Assembly (NCBI GenBank): GCA_021774575.1 | Contig: JAJFIX010000037.1 | Coordinates: 1-64,000 of the forward strand | Length of the DNA: 64,000 bases | Origin: Alphaproteobacteria bacterium | GTDB taxonomy: Bacteria; Pseudomonadota; Alphaproteobacteria; UBA6615 | Reading direction: 5' to 3' | Shown here: positions 35,965-44,894 of the stretch, piece after piece | Layout of the letters: each line of letters starts with the position of its first letter | Position numbering within the stretch: position 1 is the stretch's first letter | The notes under the pieces: model-generated | Database searches by the model: none | Seen by the model: only the letters and a program-made list of their open reading frames with translations | What the model was told of the DNA's origin: nothing | Position numbers and translations under genes: made by a program

Positions 35965-36333
35965 ATGAGCATTCAAGAAAACCTGGGAGTATTCAAAAGA
36001 CCAAGTTGGCATCACCGTCGTGACGCGCGGTTTGTGATCTTCGTCGCCGTCGTACTTGTTTTATATCATGGTCAAGGCCGTATATATGGGCCAGGGCGGA
36101 TTTCTGATCAGGTGAACGAAATGATCCATAACGGCGCCGAGCGGGTTGATCTGGTCGTGACGACCAAATTTCCAGCAGAAGAATTTCACATGGGTGTTTT
36201 TCAAAGAGTTGGCGGCATCCGCGGAGTTGCAGGAAATGAAACGCTGTTGTTTGGTGTAAAACCAAAAGACATTCGATCCATATCGCGTAAATACTGGGTC
36301 GAAAATATCGATCTTGCGCCCGCGGACGAATAG
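35965..36333 (+). CDS. Single-pass protein of unknown function in the transporter operon
   Basis: 122 residues starting 1 nt after the permease 2 stop, so almost surely in the operon. One membrane helix (FVIFVAVVLVLYHG) near residues 23-36, then a likely extracytoplasmic part with GADLVVTTKFPAEEF-like strand pattern (ERVDLVVTTKFPAEEFHMGVFQRV). No family recognised. It could be an accessory subunit or a chance-conserved protein of the same pathway. Confidence 0.55.
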   Translation: MSIQENLGVFKRPSWHHRRDARFVIFVAVVLVLYHGQGRIYGPGRISDQVNEMIHNGAERVDLVVTTKFPAEEFHMGVFQRVGGIRGVAGNETLLFGVKPKDIRSISRKYWVENIDLAPADE

Positions 36334-36506
36334 CGTCGCCGCAGGGCAATGAAATGCGTTAAAACCCGGACAAATTTTCGCAAACCTATCCGGATTAATT
36401 CGACTTTTTTTAGGTAATTTGCGCTTCAATTTGGTCTGGTTTCCGGCCGCCGCTCGAATGATTGGATTCGGGCAAAGTGCCGGTACTACTGTTTTGGGAG
36501 AAAACC

Positions 36507-37298
36507 TTGGATCTGAGTTTAAAAGACAGGGTGGCCATCATTTCGGGCGGCAACAAGGGCCTAGGCGCCGCATCTGCCTTCATGTTAGCTGCTGAAGGCG
36601 CCAAGGTTTTTTTGACCGCGCGCAATGAAGAAGACCTCGAAAAAACCAAGTCGGCAATCGCTTCTAAACATCGGGTTGAGGTTGGCTATATTGCAGCTGA
36701 TATCACGAACGACGATGCCGGCGATAAAATCGTTGAGGCGGCTCTGGATAAATTTGGCCGAATTGACATCGTCGTCAATGGCGCGGGAGCGGCGCGGGGT
36801 GGCGAATTTCTCGCTATCGAAAACGCTGTTTGGCGTGACGCGTTTGAATTAAAATTTCTAGGCGCGGTAAAGTTAATTCGCGCCGTACTGCCACATATGC
36901 GGACGCAAAAATATGGGCGTATCGTCAATATTATCGGCATGTTTGGCCGCGAACCGGCGAAACAGGCCTTGCCAGCGTCGGCGGTGAATGCGGCGTTTCT
37001 AGCGCTGAATAAGGGACTGTCCCAGCAATATGGGGGCGATGGTATATTTGTGAACGCCGTCGATCCCGGACCGACAAAAAGTGAGCGGATCCTCCGTCTG
37101 TTTTCAGATATGGCCAAAGCCAAGGGGGTAACCCCGGAGGAACTTGAGGCGGGTTTCCGCCAACAAATTCCGATCGGCCGGTTGGGTGAATTGGATGAAG
37201 TCGCGCGTATCGTCACCTTCCTTGCCTCGGACGCATCGGGCAACGTCAACGGTACCGTTGTCGCCGTTGATGGTGGAATGACCAAGGGCCTGTTCTGA
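36507..37298 (+). CDS. SDR-family protein lacking the usual catalytic Tyr and Lys
   Basis: Rossmann-fold short-chain dehydrogenase-like protein of about 264 residues. Cofactor site VAIISGGNKGLGAASAFMLA, then ADIT and VVNGAGAARGG are normal. The active-site stretch reads NIIGMFG where Ser is expected and PASAVNAAFLALNK where YxxxK is expected, so Tyr and Lys are missing. Similar ANAAL-type SDRs exist, and may be non-canonical catalysts or binding proteins. Start is TTG at 36507 with GGGAG 6 nt upstream; the track start at 36462 is also TTG. It is followed by the TauD-like gene in the same direction. Confidence 0.78.
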   Translation: MDLSLKDRVAIISGGNKGLGAASAFMLAAEGAKVFLTARNEEDLEKTKSAIASKHRVEVGYIAADITNDDAGDKIVEAALDKFGRIDIVVNGAGAARGGEFLAIENAVWRDAFELKFLGAVKLIRAVLPHMRTQKYGRIVNIIGMFGREPAKQALPASAVNAAFLALNKGLSQQYGGDGIFVNAVDPGPTKSERILRLFSDMAKAKGVTPEELEAGFRQQIPIGRLGELDEVARIVTFLASDASGNVNGTVVAVDGGMTKGLF

Positions 37299-37324
37299 GG
37301 AGTAAAGCGCGTGAGCGATAATCG

Positions 37325-38338
37325 ATGATACCTGAACCTCAGACACAATTTGTCGACTTGCCCGAAGAGTACGCAAACCCTCCGTTGGGGGCTCAAATCG
37401 ATGACGCGCGGGCATGGACCTTGGATACACTCGACCCAAGCGAATGTATCGTAACGCTAAATGATGCCCAGCAGGCCGAACTGCTCGTGGTGGCGCAAGA
37501 GCTAACCGACAACCCACTGCCCGATTTGATGCGATCTCCCGATCATATCGAGATGCCCGGCCTGGGCGCTGCGATGAAGAAGATAGGGCGCCTGCTGAAT
37601 GGCCCCGGCCTCGGTGTTATCGACCGCCTACCGGTAGACAAAATCGGCCCCGATATGGCCCGGACCATATATTGGATCATGGGGCAATTAATTGGTCGCC
37701 CCGTCGCCCAGAGATGGGATGGCTCGATGGCATTCGATGTTGCCAACGCGGGCCGAAAACCTGGGGCGGGCACGCGGGATTCCATGACCAATTTGGAACT
37801 TCTTTTCCATACCGATAACGGCTTCAATATTACCCTGCCCGATACGGTCTCGCTCTTGTGTATCAATCAGGCGCGCGAAGGGGGCGTTAGCCGATTTGCC
37901 AGCCTTTATTCGCTGCATAATCGGTTTCTCGAACGGTATCCCGAGCATTTAAAACGGCTTTATCGTCCGGTGCTGTTTGACCGTAAAGGCGAGCACGCGG
38001 ACGGCGAGCCGAAAGTTTTGCGCGCGCCTGTCTTTCAGTGGGACGGCGTGCGTCTAACGGCGCGCCCCAACGCCGTCTATATTCGCCAAGGATATGAATT
38101 GGCGGAAATGGAAATGGATGCGGCACTTTCAGATGCCCTTGACGCCCTGGTCGAAGTGGCAGCCGATGCCGATTTGTGGGTTGAGATGCGGATGGAACGA
38201 GGCCAGCTGCAATATCTCAATAATCGTCAAGTCGTGCATTATCGCAGTGCATTCGTTGATTATGACGAGGTCGACCGTAAACGCCGTGTGGTTCGTGTCT
38301 GGTACCGTCAAGCGGGCCACCCGACCTATAACGGCTAA
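37325..38338 (+). CDS. TauD/TfdA-type Fe(II)/2-oxoglutarate dioxygenase
   Basis: 337 residues. Iron ligands: HTDNG (His and Asp, about 160) and the distal His in NNRQVVHYRSAF (about 305), with Arg in VVRVWYR probably binding 2-oxoglutarate. The family hydroxylates substrates such as taurine, aryloxyacetates or gamma-butyrobetaine, often releasing a small acid. Placed after a sulfonate-type ABC importer and an SDR, it may act on the imported compound, as TauD does on taurine; the actual substrate is unknown. Confidence 0.85.
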   Translation: MIPEPQTQFVDLPEEYANPPLGAQIDDARAWTLDTLDPSECIVTLNDAQQAELLVVAQELTDNPLPDLMRSPDHIEMPGLGAAMKKIGRLLNGPGLGVIDRLPVDKIGPDMARTIYWIMGQLIGRPVAQRWDGSMAFDVANAGRKPGAGTRDSMTNLELLFHTDNGFNITLPDTVSLLCINQAREGGVSRFASLYSLHNRFLERYPEHLKRLYRPVLFDRKGEHADGEPKVLRAPVFQWDGVRLTARPNAVYIRQGYELAEMEMDAALSDALDALVEVAADADLWVEMRMERGQLQYLNNRQVVHYRSAFVDYDEVDRKRRVVRVWYRQAGHPTYNG

Positions 38339-38371
38339 CCTAGCGCAGAAAAATCATAGCATTGAGGTAAG

Positions 38372-40225
38372 ATGACTTCCGGACCGGCATTAACAAATCC
38401 GCGCGGCATTGCCCATGAAACCGACGGAACCCTTGTGGTAGCCGACTTCAGTACAGGCAGTGTTTTTCGAGTAAATCGCGAGACCGGCGAACGCTCCATT
38501 TTATCGGATGAAGCAAATGACGGCCCCAAATTGCATGGGCCGGCGGCGATCACGGTGTTGGATGATGGGCGTATTTACGTTGCCGATACCGACCTCAATG
38601 AAGTCATTAAAATAGATCCCAGAACTGGTCACCGCGTTTCGGTGGCCAGTGGGTTTAGCGCCGCCTTTGGTTTGGCCGCAGGAAATATTGGCGGTCGGCA
38701 GGTTCTTGTCGTCTCCGATACCGGTGGCGCGGGCGTTGCGGGCGGCGCAGTTGGGCCGGTTATTGTTGATATTGAGGGGGCAAACGAGGTCGTTGCCATC
38801 GGCTCTGGCGCTAATGAAAAAATCGCCTATACCGATCCAAGAAGTGTCGCGATAGATGAAAATGGCGATATCTTCATTGGTGAAATGGCCGGCGGACGCG
38901 TGATCAAGGTGACCGATCCCTTGGGAGCCGCATTGCGCGAAGTCGTTTCGGCAAGCCCGGCGGGTGCAGCCGGTCAACTCATCGGCATGAAACTAATTGG
39001 CTCCAATACTCTGCTGGCGGTAGATTTTTCTGCCAAGGCCATCGTCAAAATAGATGTGGAGACCGGCCAACGTCATCTGCTCTCGGATGGGGCATCTGGG
39101 ACAGGTATTGATTTCCTAAGCCCCGGAGGTGTCGAGGCCGCAGGTGACCATATTTACGTCACCGATTTTGGCGTGAAGGCGGTCATCGAAATCGATGCCA
39201 CCAGCGGAGATCGGAGAAAGCTTTCCGGCTCAGCTGTCTCCGGATTTTTCAATCTGCGTGGCTTAATGCAACTTTCGACAGGCGCAATCGCCGTTGCTGA
39301 TTTTGGCGGCGAACGGATGGTGTCGGTCAGTGGCATGACCGGTGATCGCACTGTCGTTTCAAATAGTGTCGTCGGGCAGGGGCCGCATTTTGGCGCCCCG
39401 GTATCGATTGCCGAACTGCCTGACCGGTCTATTGCTATATCCGATTTCGCCCATGAAATGATTTATGTCGTTGACGGGTCTTCGGGTAACCGCAAGGAAT
39501 TAAGCGGATCGACCGTCGGCACCGGCCCAACAATTGGGGCGCGGGGGCTCATCCTGGATCCAGCTGATACGAGCCGGCTTGTTGCCAGCACCTTTGGTCT
39601 GCGGGCGATCATGGCGGTCGATATTGAGACTGGTGAGCGCAGGGTCTTATCGTCGGCGTCGACTGACCTTGGTTTTGATCCCGTCGGCGACGGCATAGGT
39701 TTTCGCCAACCCCTGGGGGTTTCAATTGCGACCGAGGGGACAATTTATGTCTCCGATATCGGACTGGACGCCATCCTCTCCGTTGATCCCGATACCGGCA
39801 ATCGGAAAATTATTTCCGGGCATGTCGTGCGCGACGACGATGATAGTATCGAAATTGGTGAGGGGCCGTTATTTGGGCAACCTTTTGGGCTGACCTTGGA
39901 AGACGGGGCCAAGTCCATTCTTGTTGCGGACGCGGCCTTGCATGCCGTCATTCGAGTAGACCTGGAAACGGGTAACAGAGAAATCGTATCCGGGCCGGAC
40001 AAGGGCACGGGGCCGAAATTCGCCAATCCATTTGCGGTGCGCCTGTTCGCATCCGTCGACCCTGAAGGCGGCGGCGCTAAAGCGCAGGACAACCGGTCGG
40101 AAATTATAGTTTCCGATTACGGCATAAACGCCGTGGTGAAGGTCGATTTGGCCTCCGGCGACCGAATTATTTTGTCCGGCGTCGAGATCGGCGCAGACTT
40201 ACCGGCGGCTATTTCGGTTATTTAA
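38372..40225 (+). CDS. Beta-propeller (NHL/SMP-30-like) repeat protein
   Basis: 617 residues built of about ten repeats of the form IYVADTDLNEVIKIDPRTGHRVSVASG, that is, a beta-propeller blade with VxxVDxxTGxRxxxSG. No signal peptide or membrane segment is visible, so it may be cytoplasmic or exported by an unseen route. NHL/SMP-30 propellers can be lactonases or scaffolds; acidic residues for metal are not assigned. It directly follows the dioxygenase gene and its end overlaps the convergent decarboxylase gene by 8 nt. Confidence 0.8.
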   Translation: MTSGPALTNPRGIAHETDGTLVVADFSTGSVFRVNRETGERSILSDEANDGPKLHGPAAITVLDDGRIYVADTDLNEVIKIDPRTGHRVSVASGFSAAFGLAAGNIGGRQVLVVSDTGGAGVAGGAVGPVIVDIEGANEVVAIGSGANEKIAYTDPRSVAIDENGDIFIGEMAGGRVIKVTDPLGAALREVVSASPAGAAGQLIGMKLIGSNTLLAVDFSAKAIVKIDVETGQRHLLSDGASGTGIDFLSPGGVEAAGDHIYVTDFGVKAVIEIDATSGDRRKLSGSAVSGFFNLRGLMQLSTGAIAVADFGGERMVSVSGMTGDRTVVSNSVVGQGPHFGAPVSIAELPDRSIAISDFAHEMIYVVDGSSGNRKELSGSTVGTGPTIGARGLILDPADTSRLVASTFGLRAIMAVDIETGERRVLSSASTDLGFDPVGDGIGFRQPLGVSIATEGTIYVSDIGLDAILSVDPDTGNRKIISGHVVRDDDDSIEIGEGPLFGQPFGLTLEDGAKSILVADAALHAVIRVDLETGNREIVSGPDKGTGPKFANPFAVRLFASVDPEGGGAKAQDNRSEIIVSDYGINAVVKVDLASGDRIILSGVEIGADLPAAISVI

Positions 40226-41201
40226 GGTCCAAATTAAAGAGATTTATGGCGTTGGTGCGACCGATTTGAAGTTTTTCCTGCTCGGTAATTGTGGTGGTTG
40301 CATCGTACCAATCGGTCGCGTCCTTCATATGCTCGAACGGGTAGTCGGCGCAAAAATAGACCTTATCCTTGCCAAGTACATCAAGGGTGCATTTAAACGC
40401 CGGGTCATTGAAGTTTCCGCTGGTCGTGATGTGAAAATGATCGCGGAAATAATCGCCGAGGGGCCGTTGACCGCGATAAGCTCGCCGTGACCAGCGCATC
40501 CGCGCATCGATACGCCATAATCCGAAGGGGATATTTTCCCCCAGATGCCCAATGCATATTTTTAAATTCGGGAACTCGTCGAACAGACCCGAGCCGCAGA
40601 GTCGCAATGAGTGGATTGAGGTCTCGACGGCAAAACCCCAGGGCGCGCTCATCAACCAGGGGTGGCCGTCATAAATTCGCGCCTGGGATTGTATCTGCAT
40701 CCGAGGATGGAGGTAAAATGGCACGTCGAGTTCCGATACCGTCGCCCAAAAACTCCGATACTCGGGAATATCGTAATATATAGTGTTTTCCGGATCGTCT
40801 TTTTGCTGAAAACCGTTGACCATTGCACCTTTGAAACCGAGTTCCTTAACGCAGCGGGTGAGTTCGGCCGAGGCGATATCGGGATCGTGCATCGGTAATG
40901 TTGCAAAGGCGGCGTACCGATTAGGATGCTTGGCAACGGCCTCGGCCATCCAATCATTGCCTTTGCGTGCGGCCGCCAGCGCCTCATCGGCATTGAGAAT
41001 GCCCTGTACGCCCGGTGCATTGAGGGAAAGGATGGCGAATTCGATGCCGGTTCTGTCCATGCCCTCTAAGCGTTCGCTGCCGAGATCGAGAATCTGGCGG
41101 GTAAAATCTTCCCAAATCCCCGAATCGCCGGCAAATGCTCGGGTTGATTCAAGGGTTTCGGCAATCGCGCAATGTTCCTCGAATGCTATTTTACCTTTCA
41201 T
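40218..41201 (-). CDS. Gamma-resorcylate decarboxylase-like amidohydrolase
   Basis: 327 residues, amidohydrolase_2 (ACMSD-related) family. KIAFEEHCAI at the N-terminus gives the metal-binding Glu/His pair; DVPFYLHPRMQIQSQARIYDGHPWL, then PNLKICIGHLGENIPFGLWRIDAR and FHITTSGNFNDPAF, and KVYFCADYPFEHMKDATDWY with the catalytic Asp, match 2,6-dihydroxybenzoate (gamma-resorcylate) decarboxylases along their whole length. It would remove CO2 reversibly from a hydroxybenzoate. Chain length is typical. Two more genes on the minus strand lie beyond it upstream. Confidence 0.83.
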   Translation of the reverse strand: MKGKIAFEEHCAIAETLESTRAFAGDSGIWEDFTRQILDLGSERLEGMDRTGIEFAILSLNAPGVQGILNADEALAAARKGNDWMAEAVAKHPNRYAAFATLPMHDPDIASAELTRCVKELGFKGAMVNGFQQKDDPENTIYYDIPEYRSFWATVSELDVPFYLHPRMQIQSQARIYDGHPWLMSAPWGFAVETSIHSLRLCGSGLFDEFPNLKICIGHLGENIPFGLWRIDARMRWSRRAYRGQRPLGDYFRDHFHITTSGNFNDPAFKCTLDVLGKDKVYFCADYPFEHMKDATDWYDATTTITEQEKLQIGRTNAINLFNLDLK

Positions 41202-41308
41202 GGGGACTTTCCTCTGTTGGTCAAAAATTTTCAGCTTCTATGTCACTATTTCTATCAGATGAGACTAGATAATTGCAGTGAATATAAAAGTTCTATCTCG
41301 CGGTTTAC

Positions 41309-41869
41309 CTAATTTCGCATCGGTGCGGTCGCCTGGTCTGCCTCGGGAACCGGGACCTCGAAAACATTTAGGACCATTGCCACACTTGTGTAGTAGCCGA
41401 GTATCGCCACTAACTCGACCAATTTTTTCTCGCCAATTGTGCTCAGTGCTTCAGCATATGTTGCGTCTCTGACGCGGCCGTTGGCTTGTATTTCGGTGGC
41501 GAGGTTATAGACAGTTTCGGCTTCCGCATCCTGGTCAAAAATTGGCCGTGTGCGCGCCTCTATAGCGTCAACGATCGCGCCATCCAGACCGGCCTCTAGG
41601 GCGATCGGCTTATGGATACGCCACTCAACCTGAGCCGACCAGTGGCGGGCGACGGATAAAATGAGCAATTCCGATAGCCGTGGATCCAATGACGTGCCGT
41701 AGCGACAGAACGCCCCTAGGCTCTGACTGTGTTGCGCCAATTCCGGATTGCGAAACCAGGCATTCATCGGTCCCCCGACCCGGCTTCGTGGGCCGGCTAG
41801 GATTTTATCGTGGACCGCCCGCTGGTCCGGGGTCATGTCTTCATAGGCGAGTTCGGCTAGGCGGCTCAT
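41309..41869 (-). CDS. Carboxymuconolactone decarboxylase-family protein
   Basis: 186 residues. CMD core: SLDPRLSELLILSVARHWSAQVEWRIHKPIALEAGL, with E-x2-H in EWRIH instead of the AhpD CxxC, so it belongs to the non-redox CMD type, as in PcaC-like proteins. It overlaps the upstream hydrolase gene by ATGA (41866-41869), giving a pcaD-pcaC-like pair, which suggests lactone or muconate-type intermediates. Exact substrate unknown. Confidence 0.82.
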   Translation of the reverse strand: MSRLAELAYEDMTPDQRAVHDKILAGPRSRVGGPMNAWFRNPELAQHSQSLGAFCRYGTSLDPRLSELLILSVARHWSAQVEWRIHKPIALEAGLDGAIVDAIEARTRPIFDQDAEAETVYNLATEIQANGRVRDATYAEALSTIGEKKLVELVAILGYYTSVAMVLNVFEVPVPEADQATAPMRN

Positions 41870-42675
41870 GCCTGCGCCAGGAATTGCGCCAACGCAGCGT
41901 TAAATGCGCCGGTATTTTCAATATTGGCGATATGGCCGGCGTTCTCGATGATTGCCCGTTGCGAGCCCGGCGAAGCGGCATACATGGCGTCCATCACCTC
42001 AACCGGGGCACCGACATCCTGGGCGCCGCCAATAAACAGGGTCGGGACTTTTATTTCGCACAGGCGGCGTTGATAGTCGAGGGTTTGGATGGCCTGGGCA
42101 CAGCCCAAATAGCCAGCGCCCGAGGTTCCCAGGATCATCGTTCTGACATCGTTCAGCCGATCCGCGTTGGCCTGGCGCCAGCCTTCGTTAAACCAGCGTT
42201 CCAGAGTCGCTTCTGCAATGGCTGCGGTGCCTCGGTCTTTGACCAGGGGGATGTTTTGTTGCCACACGGCATTGGACCCGGGATTGGTTTCGGCCCGGCA
42301 GTCGCAGGCGGCAAAACTGATAACCCGGTCCGGATGCTTCAGGGTCAGACCGATACCGGTCATGCCGCCGAGCGAGAGGCCGGCAAGGTGGCTGGCCTCG
42401 ATCCCAATACTGTCCCACAATCCGATAATATCGGCGATCAGCATATCAAAGTCATAGGGCCCGACCGGTGCGTCGGTCTCGCCATGGCCGCGTGTGTCAT
42501 AGCGCAAGATCCGATATTGGTCGCCGAAGGCGGCGACTTGGTCGTCCCACATTCGGTGGTTAGATCCCAGCGAATTGGAAAAAGTGAGCCAAGGGGCTCC
42601 GTCTTTGCCGTCAATTACGGCGTTGATTGTGATCCCATTGGACTCAATTTTCATTTGGGTGTCCTGTTTTGTCAT
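41866..42675 (-). CDS. 3-oxoadipate enol-lactonase-like alpha/beta hydrolase
   Basis: About 269 residues from MTKQDTQM. The pattern is that of PcaD: LTFSNSLGSNHRMWDDQV, YDTRGHGETDAP, nucleophile LAGLSLGGMTGIGL (GLSLGG), IGGAQDVGAP with the acid, and ENAGHIANIEN with the His. It would hydrolyse an enol-lactone in the beta-ketoadipate or a related pathway. It is translationally coupled to the CMD gene. It is divergent from the LLM gene at 42737. Confidence 0.83.
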   Translation of the reverse strand: MTKQDTQMKIESNGITINAVIDGKDGAPWLTFSNSLGSNHRMWDDQVAAFGDQYRILRYDTRGHGETDAPVGPYDFDMLIADIIGLWDSIGIEASHLAGLSLGGMTGIGLTLKHPDRVISFAACDCRAETNPGSNAVWQQNIPLVKDRGTAAIAEATLERWFNEGWRQANADRLNDVRTMILGTSGAGYLGCAQAIQTLDYQRRLCEIKVPTLFIGGAQDVGAPVEVMDAMYAASPGSQRAIIENAGHIANIENTGAFNAALAQFLAQA

Positions 42676-42736
42676 TATTGATTTCGAACCGGCGCGGCCA
42701 TTATGCAAAAATCAGCGGAAAGGGAGGAGTATAATA

Positions 42737-43834
42737 TTGCGACTGAGCTACTTCACCATGCCGCTCCACCCGCTGGCGCGCAATTATACAGATACATTGA
42801 AGGAAGATCGGGAAGCAATTATTCTAGCCGACCGGCTCGGTTTTGCTGAAGCCTTTGCCGGTGAGCATATAACCGACCTGGCCGAGACCATCACTTCCAG
42901 CCTGATTTTTCTCGCCTCATTGGCGGCTGAGACCAAGCAAATCAAACTCTGCACCGGGACCGTCAATTTGCCGCAAAACCACCCCGCATTAATTGCCGCC
43001 CATATTGCCATGCTCGATCATATATTGGAGGGTCGCTTCATGATGGGGATTAGCCCCGGCGCGCTCCCCTCCGACGCCGAAGCGCTGGGGATCTCTTTTC
43101 CGCGCCGGGTTGAGATGATGGTTGAGGCGATCGATCATATCATCGCCCTATGGACCGACGATCCACCCTATCGGCGCCAAGGCAAATATTGGAATATTAC
43201 GACTCAAAATACCCATATGCCCGACCTCGGGCTGGGGGTGTTTCAAAAACCCTATCAATTGCCGCACCCGCCGATTATTGGAACAGTCCTCGAACCCTAT
43301 TCGAAGGGAGTTGTCGAGCTTGCCGCACGGGGGTGGCACGCGTTATCCGGCGGGTTTTTGCTGCCTAAATGGGTGGCAACTCATTGGCCCAAATATGCGC
43401 AAGGCTGTGATCGGGTTGGCCGCCCGGCGAGCCGGGCCGATTGGCGGGTGGCAAAAAGTGTGTTTGTCTGCAAGCAGGAAAAAACCGCCATCGACTATGG
43501 TAAGGCAGCGGCAAACAGCCCCTATCGGCACTATTTTACCCATCTGATCGGCAAAGCGAAAATGGCCGGGCGGTTGGACCTTTTTAAACCGGACCGCAAC
43601 CTTCCCGACACATGGGTGACGCCGGACCAGGCCCTGGATGATTTGGTTATCTGCGGCGGTGTCGAGAGTGTTGTCGATCAAATTCTCGCCTTTCGCGAGG
43701 TTACGGGGGATTTTGGTACGCTGGTCTATGCCGGACATGATTGGGTGGATGCTGATCTGGCAAAACAATCGATGGTTTTGATGGCCGAGCAGGTGATGCC
43801 CCGATTAAACGCAGCTTTGGGTGAGACAGGATGA
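42737..43834 (+). CDS. LLM-class flavin monooxygenase (limonene monooxygenase-like)
   Basis: About 365 residues, luciferase-like TIM barrel. RLSYFTMPLHP at the start, FAEAFAGEHITDL (metal/flavin-contact His), IKLCTGTVNLPQNHPALIAAHIAMLDHILEGRFMMGISPGALPSD and a C-terminal VVDQILAFREVTGDFGTLVYAGHD. Start is TTG at 42737 after GGAGGAG; the track start at 42575 lies within the divergent hydrolase gene. ATGA overlap couples it to the next LLM gene, so the two may form a heterodimer like bacterial luciferase. Confidence 0.85.
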   Translation: MRLSYFTMPLHPLARNYTDTLKEDREAIILADRLGFAEAFAGEHITDLAETITSSLIFLASLAAETKQIKLCTGTVNLPQNHPALIAAHIAMLDHILEGRFMMGISPGALPSDAEALGISFPRRVEMMVEAIDHIIALWTDDPPYRRQGKYWNITTQNTHMPDLGLGVFQKPYQLPHPPIIGTVLEPYSKGVVELAARGWHALSGGFLLPKWVATHWPKYAQGCDRVGRPASRADWRVAKSVFVCKQEKTAIDYGKAAANSPYRHYFTHLIGKAKMAGRLDLFKPDRNLPDTWVTPDQALDDLVICGGVESVVDQILAFREVTGDFGTLVYAGHDWVDADLAKQSMVLMAEQVMPRLNAALGETG

Positions 43835-44829
43835 AATTTGGTCTATTTGGTGGCGCAACACGGTCCGGCGACACCGGCGACAGCAGCGCCTATCAAAAAT
43901 TTATCGATTATATTATCGAGGCCGATCAATTGGGCTTTGAAAGTATTTTTCTTGTCGAGCATCATTTTTCCGGGCTCGGTCAGCTTTCCGCGTCGCTCAG
44001 TCTTTTAAGTTATCTGGCGGCACGAACCACCCGCATTCGTCTTGGCACGGCGGTGACTGTTCTGCCTTGGCACAATCCGGTGTTAATTGCCGAGCAAGCG
44101 GCGACGGTCGATCTTTTATCCGGGGGGCGGCTGGATTTTGGTGTCGGCAAGGGATATCGCGATATTGAGTTTGCGGGTTTCGGTATTTCCAAGTCCGAGG
44201 CCCAAGACCGCTACGAAGAGACACTGTCTTTCATCCGCAAAGCCTGGACCGCCAAGGAACGGTTTTCCTGGGAAAGTGAGCGCTGGCAGTTCAACGATAT
44301 CATCGTTGAGCCAGCAGTCATCCAGCAACCTCATCCGCCAATTTGGACCGGCGCCGGGACGCTGGAATCGGTCGAACGGGTTGGCAAGAGCGGCCTTAAC
44401 GTGCTCCTAGATCAATATGGCACGACGCCCATTACCGAGGGTCGCATCGAGGCTTTTCAACGGGGCAGGGCGGCGTGTGGCATGAGTTATGACCCCATGC
44501 ATTTAGGCCTGGCTCGGCATATTCAGGTGACGGGTTCAGCCGAGACGACCGCCCAAGCCATTGCCGAGCGGACCGCACGGCAAGCCGGAATGATTAAATT
44601 CGGCAAACTTCCCGGCCTGCCGGATCAGCCAAGTTCTTATGCCGACGGCGATGTAACACCAGACGATTCGGCAATGATCGGTCAAGCCGGCGAGGTGATC
44701 GACCGTCTTCTAGCTTTGCGCGAAATTGGCGTGGAATATGTCTTATTGCTCGCTTCCAATGCCGATATCGGTAGTTTGCGGAGATTTGCCAACGAGGTCA
44801 TGCCGGCGCTAGAAGGCGGAACGACTTGA
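43831..44829 (+). CDS. LLM-class flavin monooxygenase, second subunit or enzyme
   Basis: 332 residues. Marks: MKFGLFGGATRSGD, GFESIFLVEHHFSGLGQ with the VEHH motif, IRLGTAVTVLPWHNPVLIAEQAATVDLLSGGRLDFGVGKGYRDIEF. It starts within the previous stop codon. Sequence of the two LLM proteins differs clearly, so they are not a recent duplicate pair. Together they probably oxidise an aldehyde, ketone or terpenoid-like substrate with reduced flavin; no flavin reductase lies next to them. Confidence 0.86.
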   Translation: MKFGLFGGATRSGDTGDSSAYQKFIDYIIEADQLGFESIFLVEHHFSGLGQLSASLSLLSYLAARTTRIRLGTAVTVLPWHNPVLIAEQAATVDLLSGGRLDFGVGKGYRDIEFAGFGISKSEAQDRYEETLSFIRKAWTAKERFSWESERWQFNDIIVEPAVIQQPHPPIWTGAGTLESVERVGKSGLNVLLDQYGTTPITEGRIEAFQRGRAACGMSYDPMHLGLARHIQVTGSAETTAQAIAERTARQAGMIKFGKLPGLPDQPSSYADGDVTPDDSAMIGQAGEVIDRLLALREIGVEYVLLLASNADIGSLRRFANEVMPALEGGTT

Positions 44830-44894
44830 CAGCGACCTGTCATTTCCAGTCCAACAGACCTCATTTCACAGCTCAAAATTAAAAGGAACGACCG

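Noticed and set aside
41680-42681. 333-residue plus-strand ORF
   Set aside because: Lies opposite the CMD and enol-lactonase-like genes, which have clear motifs; the plus-strand protein has no family features.
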